This document shows, in pieces, positions 1-11,333 of a DNA stretch of 64,000 nucleotides. A program made the position numbers and the translations under genes. Source of the DNA: Bacteroidales bacterium (GTDB lineage Bacteria > Bacteroidota > Bacteroidia > Bacteroidales > GCA-2748055); NCBI GenBank assembly GCA_021738565.1, contig JAIPBT010000008.1, positions 47,236-111,235 of the forward strand, in the 5' to 3' direction. How positions within the stretch are numbered: the first letter of the stretch is position 1; the number at the start of each line of letters is the position of its first letter. The notes below the pieces were generated by a model that saw only the letters and a list, made by a program, of their open reading frames with translations, ran no database searches and was not told the DNA's origin.

Positions 1-1287
1 GTGCACACGTGACCCCGCCTCATCAAGAGCATCAATGGCCTTGTCGGGCAAATGCCGGTCGCTTATGTAGCGCTGTGTCAGTTTTACACAAGCCTGGATG
101 GCATCTTCGGTATAAATAACATTGTGGTGCTCCTCGTACCTTTCTTTGATGTTGTTGAGTATATCAACGGTTTCCTCCGCCGTAGTGGGTTCAATCATCA
201 CCTTCTGGAAACGGCGCTCAAGGGCCCCGTCCTTTTCAATGTATTGCCTGTACTCGTCAAGTGTGGTAGCCCCGATGCATTGTATTTCCCCCCTTGCAAG
301 CGCAGGCTTTAACATGTTGGCTGCATCAAGCGAACCGGTTGCACCGCCTGCTCCTACAATGGTATGGATCTCATCGATGAAGAGTATGATATTGGTATTT
401 TTATTCAACTCATTGAGTATGGCCTTCATGCGTTCTTCAAACTGACCGCGGTACTTCGTCCCCGCAACGATAGAGGCAAGGTCAAGCGTAACGACACGTT
501 TGTCGAACAGGACCCGGGATACTTTTCGTTGTGTGATGCGCAATGCAAGACCTTCAGCTATGGCAGATTTACCCACCCCGGGTTCACCGATCAAAATTGG
601 ATTGTTTTTCTTCCTCCTGGACAAGATCTGGGCAAGTCTTTCGATCTCCGTGTTCCTGCCAACAATCGGGTCGAGCCTGTCCTCTTCTGCAGCTTTTGTA
701 AGGTCAATTCCAAAATTATCCAATACAGGAGTATCTGAAGATGATTTCTGTTGTCCTCCCTGGCTTCCACGACCACCTCCTGATGGACCGCCACTGAAAG
801 GTCCCTTTGGTTCTTCATCTTCATCTCCCGGGAAATCAGCCTTGCTATCAGGCGATACACGCTCCAGTTCCTGTTTTACCACACTGTAGTCGATCCCGTT
901 TTCCAGCAAATACCTGGAAGCATAATTGTCTTCGTCTTTGAGTATTGCAAGCAGGAGATGACTGGTTTGAATGATTTTCTCTTTCATGGCCCTTGCTTCA
1001 AGATGAACCAGTTTCAGTATGCGCTCTGCACTTTTTAAAAGCGGTATGCTGTCCGGATCGGCTACGGGTGCAGGCACTTTATTCTTGATCGCCTTTTCAA
1101 TTGCCATCCTGAGGTCATACAATTCACCTCCAAGCATTACCAGTGTCTCAATGGCTTTTCCTTCTCCATCCCGAAGTATCCCCAGGAATAAGTGTTCTAC
1201 CTGTATGTGGGAATTACCAAGCCTGATCGCTTCTTCCTTGCTATAACCCAGTACATCCTTTACGCGTTGTGAAAACCTTGCATCCAT
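1..1287 (-). CDS. clpC: ClpC-type AAA+ unfoldase, 5' part (runs off the window)
   Basis: Hsp100/Clp ATPase that unfolds substrates and feeds them to ClpP in the cytoplasm. The gene starts at 1287 ([13 protein letters not shown]) and the first 429 residues are visible; the 3' end lies beyond base 1. Visible in order: two Clp_N repeats in the first ~150 residues, a Gly-rich low-complexity linker around residues 165-185 ([15 protein letters not shown]), then the first AAA module with Walker A GEPGVGKS, Walker B LFIDEIH, and sensor region [22 protein letters not shown]. The N-domain pattern ([20 protein letters not shown]) fits ClpC rather than ClpA or ClpB. It is divergent from gyrA across a 207-bp intergenic region. 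Only the symbol carries real doubt, since annotators of this phylum use clpC and clpB loosely. Confidence 0.93.
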   Translation of the reverse strand, partial: MDARFSQRVKDVLGYSKEEAIRLGNSHIQVEHLFLGILRDGEGKAIETLVMLGGELYDLRMAIEKAIKNKVPAPVADPDSIPLLKSAERILKLVHLEARAMKEKIIQTSHLLLAILKDEDNYASRYLLENGIDYSVVKQELERVSPDSKADFPGDEDEEPKGPFSGGPSGGGRGSQGGQQKSSSDTPVLDNFGIDLTKAAEEDRLDPIVGRNTEIERLAQILSRRKKNNPILIGEPGVGKSAIAEGLALRITQRKVSRVLFDKRVVTLDLASIVAGTKYRGQFEERMKAILNELNKNTNIILFIDEIHTIVGAGGATGSLDAANMLKPALARGEIQCIGATTLDEYRQYIEKDGALERRFQKVMIEPTTAEETVDILNNIKERYEEHHNVIYTEDAIQACVKLTQRYISDRHLPDKAIDALDEAGSRVH

Positions 1288-1494
1288 ATATCTAATGGTA
1301 AATTGAGATTCAAATATAACTTTACAAAGTTAAAAATATAGTGGTAAAACTACCAACAATTATAAACAGTTCAATGTTGATAATTACGTAGTAAAAATGA
1401 GGAAAATAGCCCGGAATTCGTTATTTTCGTGAGTTCTGTTATACAGGGCTTTTTTTTATAGATAAAATACTGATAATTAATTAGTTATAAATAC

Positions 1495-4050
1495 ATGGCA
1501 GACGGAGAAAGGATTCTTAGGATCAATATTGAGGAAGAAATGAAATCGGCCTACATCGATTACTCGATGTCGGTTATCGTTTCAAGGGCATTGCCTGATG
1601 TCAGGGATGGTTTGAAGCCGGTTCACCGGAGGGTATTATTTGGAATGCGGGAACTGGGAGTATTGTCCAACCGTTCTTATAAAAAATCAGCAAGAATTGT
1701 CGGTGAGGTACTTGGTAAATACCATCCGCATGGTGACAGTTCCGTATACGACACGATGGTAAGAATGGCACAGACTTGGTCATTGAGGTATCCATTGGTA
1801 GACGGGCAGGGAAATTTTGGTTCAGTTGACGGTGACAGTCCGGCAGCCATGCGTTACACCGAGGCCAGGTTGCATAAGATTGCTGAGGAGACCATGCTCG
1901 ATCTCGACAAGGATACGGTGAATTTCCAGCTTAATTTTGATGACACCATCGAGGAACCAACAGTGCTGCCCACGAGAATTCCCCTGTTACTGGTTAATGG
2001 CACTTCCGGGATCGCTGTGGGAATGGCTACCAATATGCCACCACACAATTTATCAGATACGATCGATGCCATAGTGGCTTACATCGATAACATGGAAATT
2101 GAAGTACCCGAACTGATTGATATTATCAGGGCCCCCGATTTTCCCACAGGGGGAATTATTTACGGATACCAGGGTGTCAAAGACGCGTATGAAACCGGAA
2201 GGGGAAGGATCGTCATGCGCGCAAAAAGTGAAATTGAAATTACCGATTCAGGGCGTGAAAAGATCGTGATCACCGAAATACCCTATTTGGTGAACAAAGC
2301 TGAGATGATCAAAAAGACGGCAGACCTGATCAATGAAAAGAAGATTGAGGGCATTTCCTATATCAATGATGAGTCTGACAGAAATGGAATGCGCATTGTC
2401 ATCATACTTAAAAAAGAAGCAAGCGCCAACGTTGTTCTTAACAACCTGCTTAAATATACCGCATTGCAAACCTCGTTCAATGTCAACAGCATTGCCCTGG
2501 TTAATGGAAGGCCCCGTACACTCAACTTAAAGCAGATCATTGGTCATTTTGTGAATCACCGACATGAGGTCGTCATCAGACGAACCAGGTTTGAACTTGA
2601 CCAGGCTGAAAAAAGAGCGCATATCCTCGAGGGTTTGATCAAAGCCCTTGACCACATAGATGAAGTAATAGCACTGATCAGGGCATCCAGGACACCGGAA
2701 GATGCCAAAAACGGCCTGATTGAAAAATTTGACTTTACAGAGATACAGGCCAAAGCCATTCTCGATATGCGCCTCCAGCGCCTTGTTGGTCTGGAAAGGG
2801 ATAAACTCAAGGAGGAATATGCAGAACTGATGGAGCAGATCGCCTATTACAAAAAGGTTCTTGAGGATGAAGTATTAAGAATGCAGATCATTAAGGATGA
2901 ATTGTTGGATATAAGAGAGCGGTATGGAGATGAAAGAAAAACCGAAATTGTTCCTGATGAAGGAGAATTCAATCCGGAAGACTTCTACGCCGATGAAGAG
3001 ATGGTGATCACCATCTCAAAGCTGGGCTACATCAAGCGGACCCCCCTGTACGAATTCAGAACACAGAACAGGGGAGGAGTGGGCGCAAAAGGAAGCACCA
3101 CACGGGATGAGGATGTGATCGTGAGTATGTTTTCAGCAACCATGCACAATACGATATTGTTTTTTACAGAACAGGGCCGGTGCTTCTGGCTCAAGGTTTA
3201 TGAAATTCCTGAAGGAACAAAAAGTTCAAAGGGGAGAGCCATTCAGAACCTGATCAATATTGGTTCAGGGGATTCTGTAAAGACCTACCTGAGGGTCGGG
3301 GATCTTAAAGATGAAGCATATATCAACAATAATTATATTGTTCTCGCAACCAAAAAGGGCATTATCAAAAAAACCAGACTGGAAGCCTATTCAAGACCCA
3401 GGGTGAATGGCATCAATGCCATCAATGTCAGAGAAGGTGATACACTGATTGAGGCCAGGCTAACCGATGGTGAGATGGAAATGATGCTGGCTGGAAGATC
3501 CGGCAAGGCCATCCGTTTTCATGAAAATCATGTGAGGGCCATCGGCCGGACAGGTGCAGGTGTAAAAGCCATTACACTGGCAAATGAAAATGACGAAGTG
3601 GTAGGAATGATCGTCGCAAGGAGAGGTGAAGACGATATCCTGGTAATTTCAGAAAATGGATTCGGGAAACGATCTGCTATTGATGATTACAGGATCACAA
3701 ATCGCGGAGGCAAAGGCGTAAAGACAATCAATATTACGGAAAAGACCGGCCAACTGATTGCTATTAAATCAGTTACGGATAATGACGATCTGATGATCAT
3801 TACAACATCAGGCATTGCCATCAGGCTGTCGGTCAGTACAGTAAGGGTAATGGGGCGAAATACCCAGGGAGTCCGGCTTATCAATCTCAGGGAAACCGAT
3901 GGTATTGCAGCCGCAACAAAAGTCCCTTCCGATAACGGGGATGAAGGCGAACATAGCAGCCCTGAAGTTGTCAGCGGAAACAAGCGGCCGGAAAATGATG
4001 CTGAGCCCGATGTTGATAAAGGTAATGATGAACCTGAAGCTCAGGAATAA
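1495..4050 (+). CDS. gyrA: DNA gyrase subunit A
   Basis: Breakage-reunion subunit of gyrase; with GyrB it introduces negative supercoils using ATP. 851 residues, normal for the family. The catalytic tyrosine is Y121 in AMRYTEARL. The quinolone region reads [17 protein letters not shown], with S82 and D86 at the places of E. coli S83 and D87, so no classical resistance substitution is seen. The C-terminal beta-pinwheel carries the GyrA-box position as QNRGGVG, a degenerate form of Q(R/K)RGG(R/K)G; a second NRGGKG stretch occurs further on. The box favours GyrA over ParC. The protein ends in an acidic tail of about 40 residues rich in D, E, P and N, which is expected to be flexible. The next gene is a TPR protein 91 bp downstream. 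Confidence 0.96.
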   Translation: MADGERILRINIEEEMKSAYIDYSMSVIVSRALPDVRDGLKPVHRRVLFGMRELGVLSNRSYKKSARIVGEVLGKYHPHGDSSVYDTMVRMAQTWSLRYPLVDGQGNFGSVDGDSPAAMRYTEARLHKIAEETMLDLDKDTVNFQLNFDDTIEEPTVLPTRIPLLLVNGTSGIAVGMATNMPPHNLSDTIDAIVAYIDNMEIEVPELIDIIRAPDFPTGGIIYGYQGVKDAYETGRGRIVMRAKSEIEITDSGREKIVITEIPYLVNKAEMIKKTADLINEKKIEGISYINDESDRNGMRIVIILKKEASANVVLNNLLKYTALQTSFNVNSIALVNGRPRTLNLKQIIGHFVNHRHEVVIRRTRFELDQAEKRAHILEGLIKALDHIDEVIALIRASRTPEDAKNGLIEKFDFTEIQAKAILDMRLQRLVGLERDKLKEEYAELMEQIAYYKKVLEDEVLRMQIIKDELLDIRERYGDERKTEIVPDEGEFNPEDFYADEEMVITISKLGYIKRTPLYEFRTQNRGGVGAKGSTTRDEDVIVSMFSATMHNTILFFTEQGRCFWLKVYEIPEGTKSSKGRAIQNLINIGSGDSVKTYLRVGDLKDEAYINNNYIVLATKKGIIKKTRLEAYSRPRVNGINAINVREGDTLIEARLTDGEMEMMLAGRSGKAIRFHENHVRAIGRTGAGVKAITLANENDEVVGMIVARRGEDDILVISENGFGKRSAIDDYRITNRGGKGVKTINITEKTGQLIAIKSVTDNDDLMIITTSGIAIRLSVSTVRVMGRNTQGVRLINLRETDGIAAATKVPSDNGDEGEHSSPEVVSGNKRPENDAEPDVDKGNDEPEAQE

Positions 4051-4141
4051 TAAGTATTATAAAACATCAATAAAGTCTGGCATCTTATTTGAAGATGTTT
4101 GTCAAAGTTCTTATTTTTGACCAAAATTAAAACACACAATA

Positions 4142-5521
4142 ATGAAACGTATCTTATTATTTGCGGCAGCTGTAGCTTTTGTTATCAGCAGTGCCAATTG
4201 CCAGGAATTTAATTCCGGATATGCTCCTGTATTGCTTAACTATGAAACACTACAGAAAAAAGTTGAGAAAAGCGATGAAAGGATAGCACATGAGAGGAGG
4301 GGTGCCAAACCCAAGACATGGATAAGGAGGGGAGAGCTGTTCCAGGACCTGGACAACTTCGGACTTGAACAGATACAGTTGGGTATCAACTACACAACAT
4401 TGAAACTTATCTACCAGGAGCCTGTTTCTTCTGAAGTTAGAGATGACAATGTTGAAGTGTATACCTATGAGCATATGAAGTATTTCTTCGAAAACGGTCT
4501 TCTTAGGGGTTGGAAAAAGCTCGACCCGATCCATGAACAACCTTTATTTGAAGCGCTCAGAAGCTATAATAAAGCCATTGAGTTGAATGACGAAGAGGAC
4601 CGTATGAAGGAGATGATGGGTATCAAAGATGATCTGATAGTGTTGAAATCCCAGTTCAGAAGAGCAGGGCAGAACCATTATTTCCACCGCGAACTTGAAA
4701 ATGCACTCGAGGATTTCGAAGCCATATTGAAAATCGGTGAAATGGCTGTCTTTGAAGGTGCAATTGATACTTTAATGATCACCTATTGCGGTGTAGTTGC
4801 AAGAGAAATTGGCAGAAGCAGCCTTGAAGCCGGGAACGATGCTAAGGCGGAAAAGATGTATCGGAAAGCGATCGACTATTATGATCAACTGACGGATCTT
4901 GGATACGGGGGATCTACTTCGTATGTTCAGATGACCAGGGATTATTATGCGATTGGAGATACACTCGGAGCCATCAACAATTTGATGGAGGGATTGAAGC
5001 AGTATCCTGACAGCTCGCTGCTGGTAACCGTTACTGCCCAGGCGTATTATCTTATGGACGAAAATGAGAAAGGACTTGAATTCGTTAACCAGCGGATCGA
5101 GGAGAAACCGGATTGTCCTGCAGCTTATTACTGGAAAGGGTTGTTTATAACGAATGTTGAGGATGTTGAAGAAGATGTTATAAAAGAGGCACTTGATCTC
5201 TATGACAAATCCCTTGAGCTGGATCCCGCAAATGGAAATGTATGGTACCAGACAGGCTATGTTAATTATGCAGTTGGGGCCAACTTTTTTGAGCAGGAAA
5301 GCTATGAAGAAGATGACAGTCTGAGAAAGGAGCTCAATAAAAAAGGTGTGCAGTATTACGAAACCGCTTCTAAAAAACTGGAGAAAACCACAGAAGTTGC
5401 GGAAGATGATCCGATTCTGTTAAAGGAATCACTCGATCTGCTAAAGCGAATTTACTACAAGTTATATGGTGGAGAGGATGAACGTTACCACGATGTGAAC
5501 AGGAGACTTAACAATCTGTAG
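4142..5521 (+). CDS. Secreted tetratricopeptide-repeat protein
   Basis: 459 residues. The first 20 residues (MKRILLFAAAVAFVISSANC) form a signal peptide ending at a Cys-Gln, so it is either Sec-cleaved or a lipoprotein. A front part of about 120 residues without clear repeats is followed by helical TPR-like repeats, for example around ALEDFEAILKIGE, KAEKMYRKAIDYYDQL and ALDLYDKSLELDPANGNVWYQTG. Such proteins are periplasmic or outer-membrane scaffolds for other proteins; no catalytic motif is visible. The C-terminal third is rich in E and D. It follows gyrA on the same strand and ends at a strong hairpin terminator, so it may be read with gyrA or alone. Function unknown. Confidence 0.85.
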   Translation: MKRILLFAAAVAFVISSANCQEFNSGYAPVLLNYETLQKKVEKSDERIAHERRGAKPKTWIRRGELFQDLDNFGLEQIQLGINYTTLKLIYQEPVSSEVRDDNVEVYTYEHMKYFFENGLLRGWKKLDPIHEQPLFEALRSYNKAIELNDEEDRMKEMMGIKDDLIVLKSQFRRAGQNHYFHRELENALEDFEAILKIGEMAVFEGAIDTLMITYCGVVAREIGRSSLEAGNDAKAEKMYRKAIDYYDQLTDLGYGGSTSYVQMTRDYYAIGDTLGAINNLMEGLKQYPDSSLLVTVTAQAYYLMDENEKGLEFVNQRIEEKPDCPAAYYWKGLFITNVEDVEEDVIKEALDLYDKSLELDPANGNVWYQTGYVNYAVGANFFEQESYEEDDSLRKELNKKGVQYYETASKKLEKTTEVAEDDPILLKESLDLLKRIYYKLYGGEDERYHDVNRRLNNL

Positions 5522-5529
5522 AATATATG

Positions 5530-5562
5530 AAAGGGAAGGATAAAAATATCCTTCCCTTTATT
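5530..5562 (+). terminator. Intrinsic terminator after the TPR gene
   Basis: A perfect 13-bp stem (5530-5542 with 5547-5559) encloses an AAAA loop and is followed by a T/A-rich tail. It lies 8 bases after the stop codon. The stem's A-rich left side and T-rich right side suggest that it could also work in the opposite direction. Confidence 0.85.
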
Positions 5563-6028
5563 AATTTATTTTCAATTTAACATAATATTAATTATAGGAC
5601 AATGATACAGGAATCTTTTATTTGACAGTTAATGCAGAAACCTTATCCGGCAGACCATATGCATGCTGAAAAATATTCCTTCGTATCAGATCACCAAAGT
5701 ATAAACTTACATCTGCATTATTTTTTAATGTATTTTCGGTAAGTTTGGGCAGATATAATTTTTGTACAATTACCAACGTTAATTACTACAGTCAACTCGG
5801 AAATTTGCATCCTGTTGCTTATGAAAATGGCATCGTGGAAAATGTCAGCTCGTTTAAGATTACAAAGGGAACCATGGAACATTTCTTTTATTCGCTGATC
5901 CATCATGGAATTCTATATATAAGAAGAGGAAATGCAATGATGGGATTTGTACGTAAAGAATCTTATTATTTATGATAACATACAGTGCACTTATTATAAA
6001 TGATGCCCCATTTCAACTTTTATCACGA
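5563..6028. other. Intergenic region without a supported gene
   Basis: About 465 AT-rich bases between the TPR gene terminator and the receptor gene. A 76-codon frame (5745-5975, TTG start) and an overlapping antisense frame are open, but neither has a recognisable domain, signal peptide or biased composition. TTTGGGCAGATATAATTTTTG near 5741 resembles a Bacteroidota promoter with imperfect spacing and could drive the receptor gene. Confidence 0.4.
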
Positions 6029-8440
6029 ATGAGAACGGCCCTGCTATCCATGTTCTTATTGTTGATCACCCTGAATGTTTTTTCTCAAAGCTATACCATC
6101 AGTGGATATATACAGGATGCCAGCACCGGCGAGAAATTGATTGGCGCCAACATATACTGCGCAAAGGAACTGACAGGTACCGCATCCAACAATTATGGTT
6201 TTTACAGCCTTACGCTGGAACAGGATACTTATGAAATTACATTTAGTTATGTTGGTTATCAGTCGGTTACAAGATCAATATCTCTGAATGAAGACCGTGA
6301 ACTGAATATTTACCTTGAACCTGCCATTGGGATTGAGGAGGTTGAAATCACCGCGGCAACAAGTCAATCGGTAGAATCAAGTCAGATGAGTTCCATTGAC
6401 ATTTCCGTGGAAAGCATTAAAAAGATTCCCGCACTTTTTGGGGAAGTTGATGTCATAAAAGCCATACAATTGCTGCCGGGTGTTCAGTCCGGCACCGAAG
6501 GAGCCAGTGGCCTGTATGTCCGGGGCGGTGGTCCTGATCAGAATCTTATTCTTCTGGATGGAACACCAGTATACAATGCATCGCACCTGTTCGGATTTTT
6601 CTCTGTTTTCAATGCGGATGCCATAAATAATGTACAACTCATTAAGGGAGGATTCCCTGCACGCTACGGAGGCCGCTCTTCATCGGTTCTTGATATCAGT
6701 CTGAAAGAAGGAAATAAAAAGGAATTTCAGGGAAGCGGGTCCATTGGTTTGATCGCTTCTAAATTAACACTGGAAGGTCCCATCATCAAAGACCGTACAT
6801 CATTTATCATTTCAGCAAGGAGAACTTATATTGACATTATCGCACAACCCATGATACGTGAAATAGCCGATGGCGATGAATTCAGCAAACAGGGGTATTA
6901 CTTTTATGACCTGAACGCCAAAATAAACCATAAGATATCCAACAAGGACCATCTTTATCTAAGTGTTTATTCGGGTGATGACAAATTTTATCAGAACCAG
7001 GAGCCCTATACGTATCTGTACGGTGGAAATTTATTCACAAATGAGTCAAGGTCAAATCTCGGATGGGGAAACATAACCTCTGCCCTGAGGTGGAACCACC
7101 AATACAACAGTAAGCTCTTTAGCAATACCACCCTTACCTACAGCAATTACGATTACGAAGTAAGAAATTACTCAGAATCGATTGTTGAAACTGCAGATAG
7201 TGTTACCACAGAGATTAATTCCCTGAGTTTCCTTTCCGGAATTGAAGATTTTGCCGGGAAGATCGATTTTGATTACCATCCTGCATCGGATCATTATATC
7301 CGGTTCGGTGCAAATTTTACATACCATACATTTAAGCCTGGAGCCTCAGCATACAAAATAAAGAACCAGGATGTTGGAGAGATCGATACAACGCTGGGTG
7401 AGGCATATATCCGGGCAAGTGAGTTTTATCTGTATGGTGAAGACGACTACAAGATATCCAACAGGTTAAAGGCAAACATTGGGCTTCATTACTCAGGTTT
7501 CCTGGTCAATCAGAAATACTATCACTCTTTGCAGCCAAGGCTCTCCGTAAGGTACCTGATCAACAAAACATGGTCGATGAAAAGCTCTTATGCCATGATG
7601 CAGCAATACATACATTTGCTGACCAACAACAACATCGGACTTCCAACCGATCTGTGGGTGCCGGCAACCGACAAGATCCGGCCCCAACAGTCGCATCAGG
7701 TTGCAGCTGGTTTTTCAAAAAGTATTGGAAAAATGTATTTGTTTTCCGTTGAGGGCTATTACAAATACATGACCAACCTGATAGAATACCAGGATGGCGC
7801 TTCATTTATGGGTACCCGTACAGGATGGGAAGACAAAGTTGAATCCGGCAACGGATGGTCCTATGGTGCAGAGATCTTCATGGAAAAGAAAATCGGGAAA
7901 CTGACAGGTTGGCTGGGTTATACCCTTTCGTGGACAAACCGGCAATTCGAGAATCTGAACCAGGGAATGGTGTTTCCCTACAAATACGACCGGCGGCATG
8001 ATGTTGCTCTTGTAATGACCTTACCACTGGACGAAAAATGGGATTTTTCTGCAAGCTGGATCTATGGAACCGGCACTGCACATACCCTTCCAACTGAAAG
8101 GTACCTGGGCAGAACCAGTGGATGGGGGTATAATTTTCCTATGAACCCAAAGGATCCTACAGGAAGCAATCCCTATTCAACTTTCAACAGTGAATTGGAG
8201 CACATTGATGGTCGCAACTCCATCAGGGCAGCTGATTATCATCGCCTGGATGTCAGTTTTCAGAAAAAGAAAAAAAGAAGCTGGGGTGAATCGTCATGGA
8301 CCCTGGGTGTTTACAATGTGTATAACAGGAAAAATCCTTTCTATTATTACATAGGTTATGATACAAGGGGCAATCGTGCACTCAGGAGGGTTAGCCTCTT
8401 CCCTTTCATTCCTTCTGCAACGTATAGTTTTAAATTTTAA
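6029..8440 (+). CDS. TonB-dependent outer-membrane receptor with carboxypeptidase-regulatory-like domain
   Basis: 803 residues from the chosen ATG, which starts a good signal peptide (MRTALLSMFLLLITLNVFSQ); 19 codons upstream are open but poor in signal features. Residues ~22-105 are a CarboxypepD_reg-like beta-sandwich (ISGYIQDASTGEKLIGANIY). Then comes the TonB plug (IPALFGEVDVIKAIQLLPGV, YVRGGGPDQNLILLDGTPVYN) and a ~580-residue beta-barrel ending in aromatic FKF. It imports an unknown ligand across the outer membrane using TonB energy. It has no SusD partner. A DUF4249 lipoprotein gene follows 7 bp downstream, and the same pair recurs at 19640-22839, so the two gene products probably form one complex. 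Confidence 0.9.
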   Translation: MRTALLSMFLLLITLNVFSQSYTISGYIQDASTGEKLIGANIYCAKELTGTASNNYGFYSLTLEQDTYEITFSYVGYQSVTRSISLNEDRELNIYLEPAIGIEEVEITAATSQSVESSQMSSIDISVESIKKIPALFGEVDVIKAIQLLPGVQSGTEGASGLYVRGGGPDQNLILLDGTPVYNASHLFGFFSVFNADAINNVQLIKGGFPARYGGRSSSVLDISLKEGNKKEFQGSGSIGLIASKLTLEGPIIKDRTSFIISARRTYIDIIAQPMIREIADGDEFSKQGYYFYDLNAKINHKISNKDHLYLSVYSGDDKFYQNQEPYTYLYGGNLFTNESRSNLGWGNITSALRWNHQYNSKLFSNTTLTYSNYDYEVRNYSESIVETADSVTTEINSLSFLSGIEDFAGKIDFDYHPASDHYIRFGANFTYHTFKPGASAYKIKNQDVGEIDTTLGEAYIRASEFYLYGEDDYKISNRLKANIGLHYSGFLVNQKYYHSLQPRLSVRYLINKTWSMKSSYAMMQQYIHLLTNNNIGLPTDLWVPATDKIRPQQSHQVAAGFSKSIGKMYLFSVEGYYKYMTNLIEYQDGASFMGTRTGWEDKVESGNGWSYGAEIFMEKKIGKLTGWLGYTLSWTNRQFENLNQGMVFPYKYDRRHDVALVMTLPLDEKWDFSASWIYGTGTAHTLPTERYLGRTSGWGYNFPMNPKDPTGSNPYSTFNSELEHIDGRNSIRAADYHRLDVSFQKKKKRSWGESSWTLGVYNVYNRKNPFYYYIGYDTRGNRALRRVSLFPFIPSATYSFKF

Positions 8441-8447
8441 ACTGAAT

Positions 8448-9383
8448 ATGGTTCGAATGGCAAGAAAACATCATATAATCGTAACGATCTTGATCGCATC
8501 GCTGGTATTTTCCTGCGAAACTACCGAAAAGATCGATGATTTTCCGCTTAGACCATCCAGGATGGTTGCCAACTGCTTCTTTTCTTCTGGCAGCACATGG
8601 ACCTTCCAGATAAGCAAAAGCCTTTCGGTACTTGACAATGCCGAACTGCAACTGGTAAAAGACGCAAAGATCGTAATTATGAATGGCGGGAAAGTCATTG
8701 ATACAATAAAAGGGGCGGATCCTGTTAATCAATTGTACCACTCGGATCTGGAATTGCCTGTAGCAGGGGAAACTTATTCCATTGAGGTTATTTCTCCCGG
8801 TTTCAAGAACTCCCTGTTTGCTGAGGATGTGCTTCCCGACAGCGTACCTATAACAGATGTTTCTATAACAATAATTGACTCTACATTCTATTATGACCCT
8901 TACGCCGATTTTTCCTATGGAAACGTAAATGGGATATTCAACGTCTCTTTCAGGGATCCGCCTGATGAAGAGAATTATTACCAGATCTCAGTATATGGTT
9001 ATTACCAATATTATGATTACATGGATTCAACTTATTTCGAAGAAAAAAGGCCCATCTCCTTCAACACGGGTGATCCTGTTGCCGACAATGATGATTCCTT
9101 CAGAACCAACCTGCTTTTTTCCGACGATATTTTCAATGGACAAAACTATCAGCTGAAACTCGATTTTGAAGACTGGGATGCCTCACGAAAAAGTACTTAT
9201 GAGATTGAACTGATGAGCATCAGCCGGGCAGGTTATTTGTATCGACGCACTGTTAAGGAGTATCAGAATTCATCGGAAGATCCTTTTTCAGAACCTGTAT
9301 TGATCTACAGCAATATTGAAAACGGCTATGGAATATTTGCCGGCCAATCTACAAACCGGTACATCGTGAAATTATTTGAATAA
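8448..9383 (+). CDS. DUF4249 lipoprotein, partner of the upstream receptor
   Basis: 311 residues from MVRMARKHH; a longer frame overlaps the receptor gene and was not used, since this start gives a lipoprotein signal with lipobox LVFSC. The mature part is rich in beta-strand and aromatic residues (DUF4249). The family is commonly encoded next to TonB receptors in Bacteroidota and is thought to sit at the cell surface as a lid or ligand-binding partner; its ligand is not known. The gene starts 7 bp after the receptor stop, pointing to one transcript. It is convergent with the GH97 gene, whose stop is only 6 bp away. Confidence 0.82.
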   Translation: MVRMARKHHIIVTILIASLVFSCETTEKIDDFPLRPSRMVANCFFSSGSTWTFQISKSLSVLDNAELQLVKDAKIVIMNGGKVIDTIKGADPVNQLYHSDLELPVAGETYSIEVISPGFKNSLFAEDVLPDSVPITDVSITIIDSTFYYDPYADFSYGNVNGIFNVSFRDPPDEENYYQISVYGYYQYYDYMDSTYFEEKRPISFNTGDPVADNDDSFRTNLLFSDDIFNGQNYQLKLDFEDWDASRKSTYEIELMSISRAGYLYRRTVKEYQNSSEDPFSEPVLIYSNIENGYGIFAGQSTNRYIVKLFE

Positions 9384-9389
9384 AACCTG

Positions 9390-11333
9390 TTATTCCGGTA
9401 CCAAAAAGGCAGCATATCCCCCACCGGGCGCCATTTTTATTTGGATAATATCTCCGAATTCCACCTCTTCTTTAATTTTATCAATCTCCTGCCCTTCCAT
9501 CCAGGATTTTTCCGAATCTGAATAGCCGACCAGTTCATATTTTTTGCCTGGTACCAGAAAATTCAGGTCTATTGCAATTTCCCTTGCATCGCTATTCGTC
9601 ATGGAAGCTAAAAACCAGCGCTCCCCGGACCTCCGGGCCATCGTTATGTATTTTCCGATCTCACCATTCAAAACTTTGGTATCGTCCCATACAGAAGGAA
9701 CTTCCATTAAAAACCCCCTTCCCGACTGGTTGTGGTAATTTTCCGGATGATCACAGGCAACGAGATAAGGGCTGTCGTATATAACAAATTGAGCCAGTGT
9801 ATGTGACCTTGTTCCCTGGACCCTCGCAGGAGTCCCTGTTATGAATTGTTCTGCGGTACAATTCAGGAATCCACCGGGAGTGTAATCCATTGGTCCTGCC
9901 AACATACGAGTAAATGGAAGCGTGCAGTTATGGTCGGGTGTCACACGATAGGACCATTTGGTGTATTCATTGCCCAATACTCCTTCACGGGTCATAAGGT
10001 TGGGAAATGTCCTTCGCCAGCCCGTTGGTTTGTATGCACCGTGAAAATCAACCATTAACTGGTGCCTTGCAGCTGTTTTTACCACTTCATGGTACCAGTT
10101 TACCATTTCCTGGTCATCCCTCGCCATAAAATCAATTTTAACACCTGCAATGCCCCAATCGCGATACAACTTGCATGCCTCGTTGAAATCAGCTCTTTCT
10201 ACGTCTGTCCAGTAAAGCCACAACCAGCATCTAATATCCTTCTGACCGGCATATTGAAGGATTTCGGACATGTTTAACTGGGGGGCCGGCTTCATAATAT
10301 TTGCTTCGGAACGGTCGAATTGTCCATACCATTGCCAGTCAATAAGCATATATTCCCATCCCATTTCCGAGGCAAGATCAATGTATTCATAAATAACATC
10401 CTGTTCCATCCTGACTTCACCGCTCCACCAATGATCCCAAGCACTTATTCCGGGTTTTATCCAGGATGGATCCTGAATTTTGCAGGCTGCATTAAGGTTT
10501 TGTATGATCTCTGATTCAACGAGTTCACCCGCTGTCCTGCCTAGCATAATTACCCGCCAGGGTGTTTTATGTACACCTGAAAAAATCACCTTTTCCCCTT
10601 CCCTGTCCTTGTTGTGCCTGGGCGCGAGTTGTGATCTTAATACCTGACCTTTTGACGCTTCGTCAGCAACAAGATACATTCCGGAATAGTCAATGAGGGC
10701 AGCTTCTGTAATGGCACCATATATGTTTTCGCTGAACTGAATTGTTAATGGCAATCCTATCAGCATATTTTTTGTTACATCAGACAATGACATTTTTGTG
10801 AATTCACTTTCCTGGTGCGTATCAAATTCCTTGTAATCAACAGCCCAGCATTCGAGATCTTCTGAGAAACGAAACCTGGTTTCTTCTTCCATGATGGTCC
10901 ATCTGAAACTTGTATCTGCAGGAAGGAAAACAGTCCTGAAGGCTATACCATCATTATATGCCCTGACTTCAATGTTGATCTTTCTGGCAGGATATTTCAT
11001 CTCCTGTAATTCAATGACCATGCCTTTATATTGATTCCTGATAACAGCATATCTTTTGAGGACCGGCTCCCAGTTTTTATCTACCTGATACGTTTCAATA
11101 TTCAGGATCTTGAGGAATTTCCCAATCGGAGGTGCATTTTGAAAGCTGAAACCTAAAGTTGACTGATCTATGATCATGTTCTGATCCATGGTCACAGAAT
11201 AACTGAGCATTTCCTGATTTATGATATCCACACTGATGGTGCCATCCGGCGATGTCAGAGTGATCTGCCCTGTGTTGGTGCAGGAAAGCAGCGTCAGGAA
11301 AAGTGCAAAGAAAAGGATATATTTTTTAATCAT
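9390..11333 (-). CDS. Glycoside hydrolase family 97 (alpha-glucosidase/alpha-galactosidase type), lipoprotein
   Basis: 647 residues, usual for GH97. The lipoprotein signal ends in LLSC (MIKKYILFFALFLTLLSC). An N-terminal beta-supersandwich (~25-280) precedes a TIM barrel with the family hallmark AWDHWWSGEV and a C-terminal beta domain. In the barrel, GVKIDFM places D401 where the retaining subfamily has its nucleophile, and TREGVLGNEY places E450 near the acid/base. That suggests a retaining alpha-galactosidase-like rather than an inverting SusB-like enzyme, but this is inference without an alignment. It likely acts in the periplasm on oligosaccharides delivered by a receptor. It is monocistronic and convergent with the DUF4249 gene. 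Confidence 0.9.
   Translation of the reverse strand: MIKKYILFFALFLTLLSCTNTGQITLTSPDGTISVDIINQEMLSYSVTMDQNMIIDQSTLGFSFQNAPPIGKFLKILNIETYQVDKNWEPVLKRYAVIRNQYKGMVIELQEMKYPARKINIEVRAYNDGIAFRTVFLPADTSFRWTIMEEETRFRFSEDLECWAVDYKEFDTHQESEFTKMSLSDVTKNMLIGLPLTIQFSENIYGAITEAALIDYSGMYLVADEASKGQVLRSQLAPRHNKDREGEKVIFSGVHKTPWRVIMLGRTAGELVESEIIQNLNAACKIQDPSWIKPGISAWDHWWSGEVRMEQDVIYEYIDLASEMGWEYMLIDWQWYGQFDRSEANIMKPAPQLNMSEILQYAGQKDIRCWLWLYWTDVERADFNEACKLYRDWGIAGVKIDFMARDDQEMVNWYHEVVKTAARHQLMVDFHGAYKPTGWRRTFPNLMTREGVLGNEYTKWSYRVTPDHNCTLPFTRMLAGPMDYTPGGFLNCTAEQFITGTPARVQGTRSHTLAQFVIYDSPYLVACDHPENYHNQSGRGFLMEVPSVWDDTKVLNGEIGKYITMARRSGERWFLASMTNSDAREIAIDLNFLVPGKKYELVGYSDSEKSWMEGQEIDKIKEEVEFGDIIQIKMAPGGGYAAFLVPE

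Noticed and set aside
1495..4050. ParC (topoisomerase IV) instead of GyrA
   Set aside because: GyrA-box-like QNRGGVG is at the family position and the C-terminal domain is full length.
5745..5975. 76-codon frame before the first receptor gene
   Set aside because: TTG start, no homology by eye, overlaps an antisense frame of similar length.
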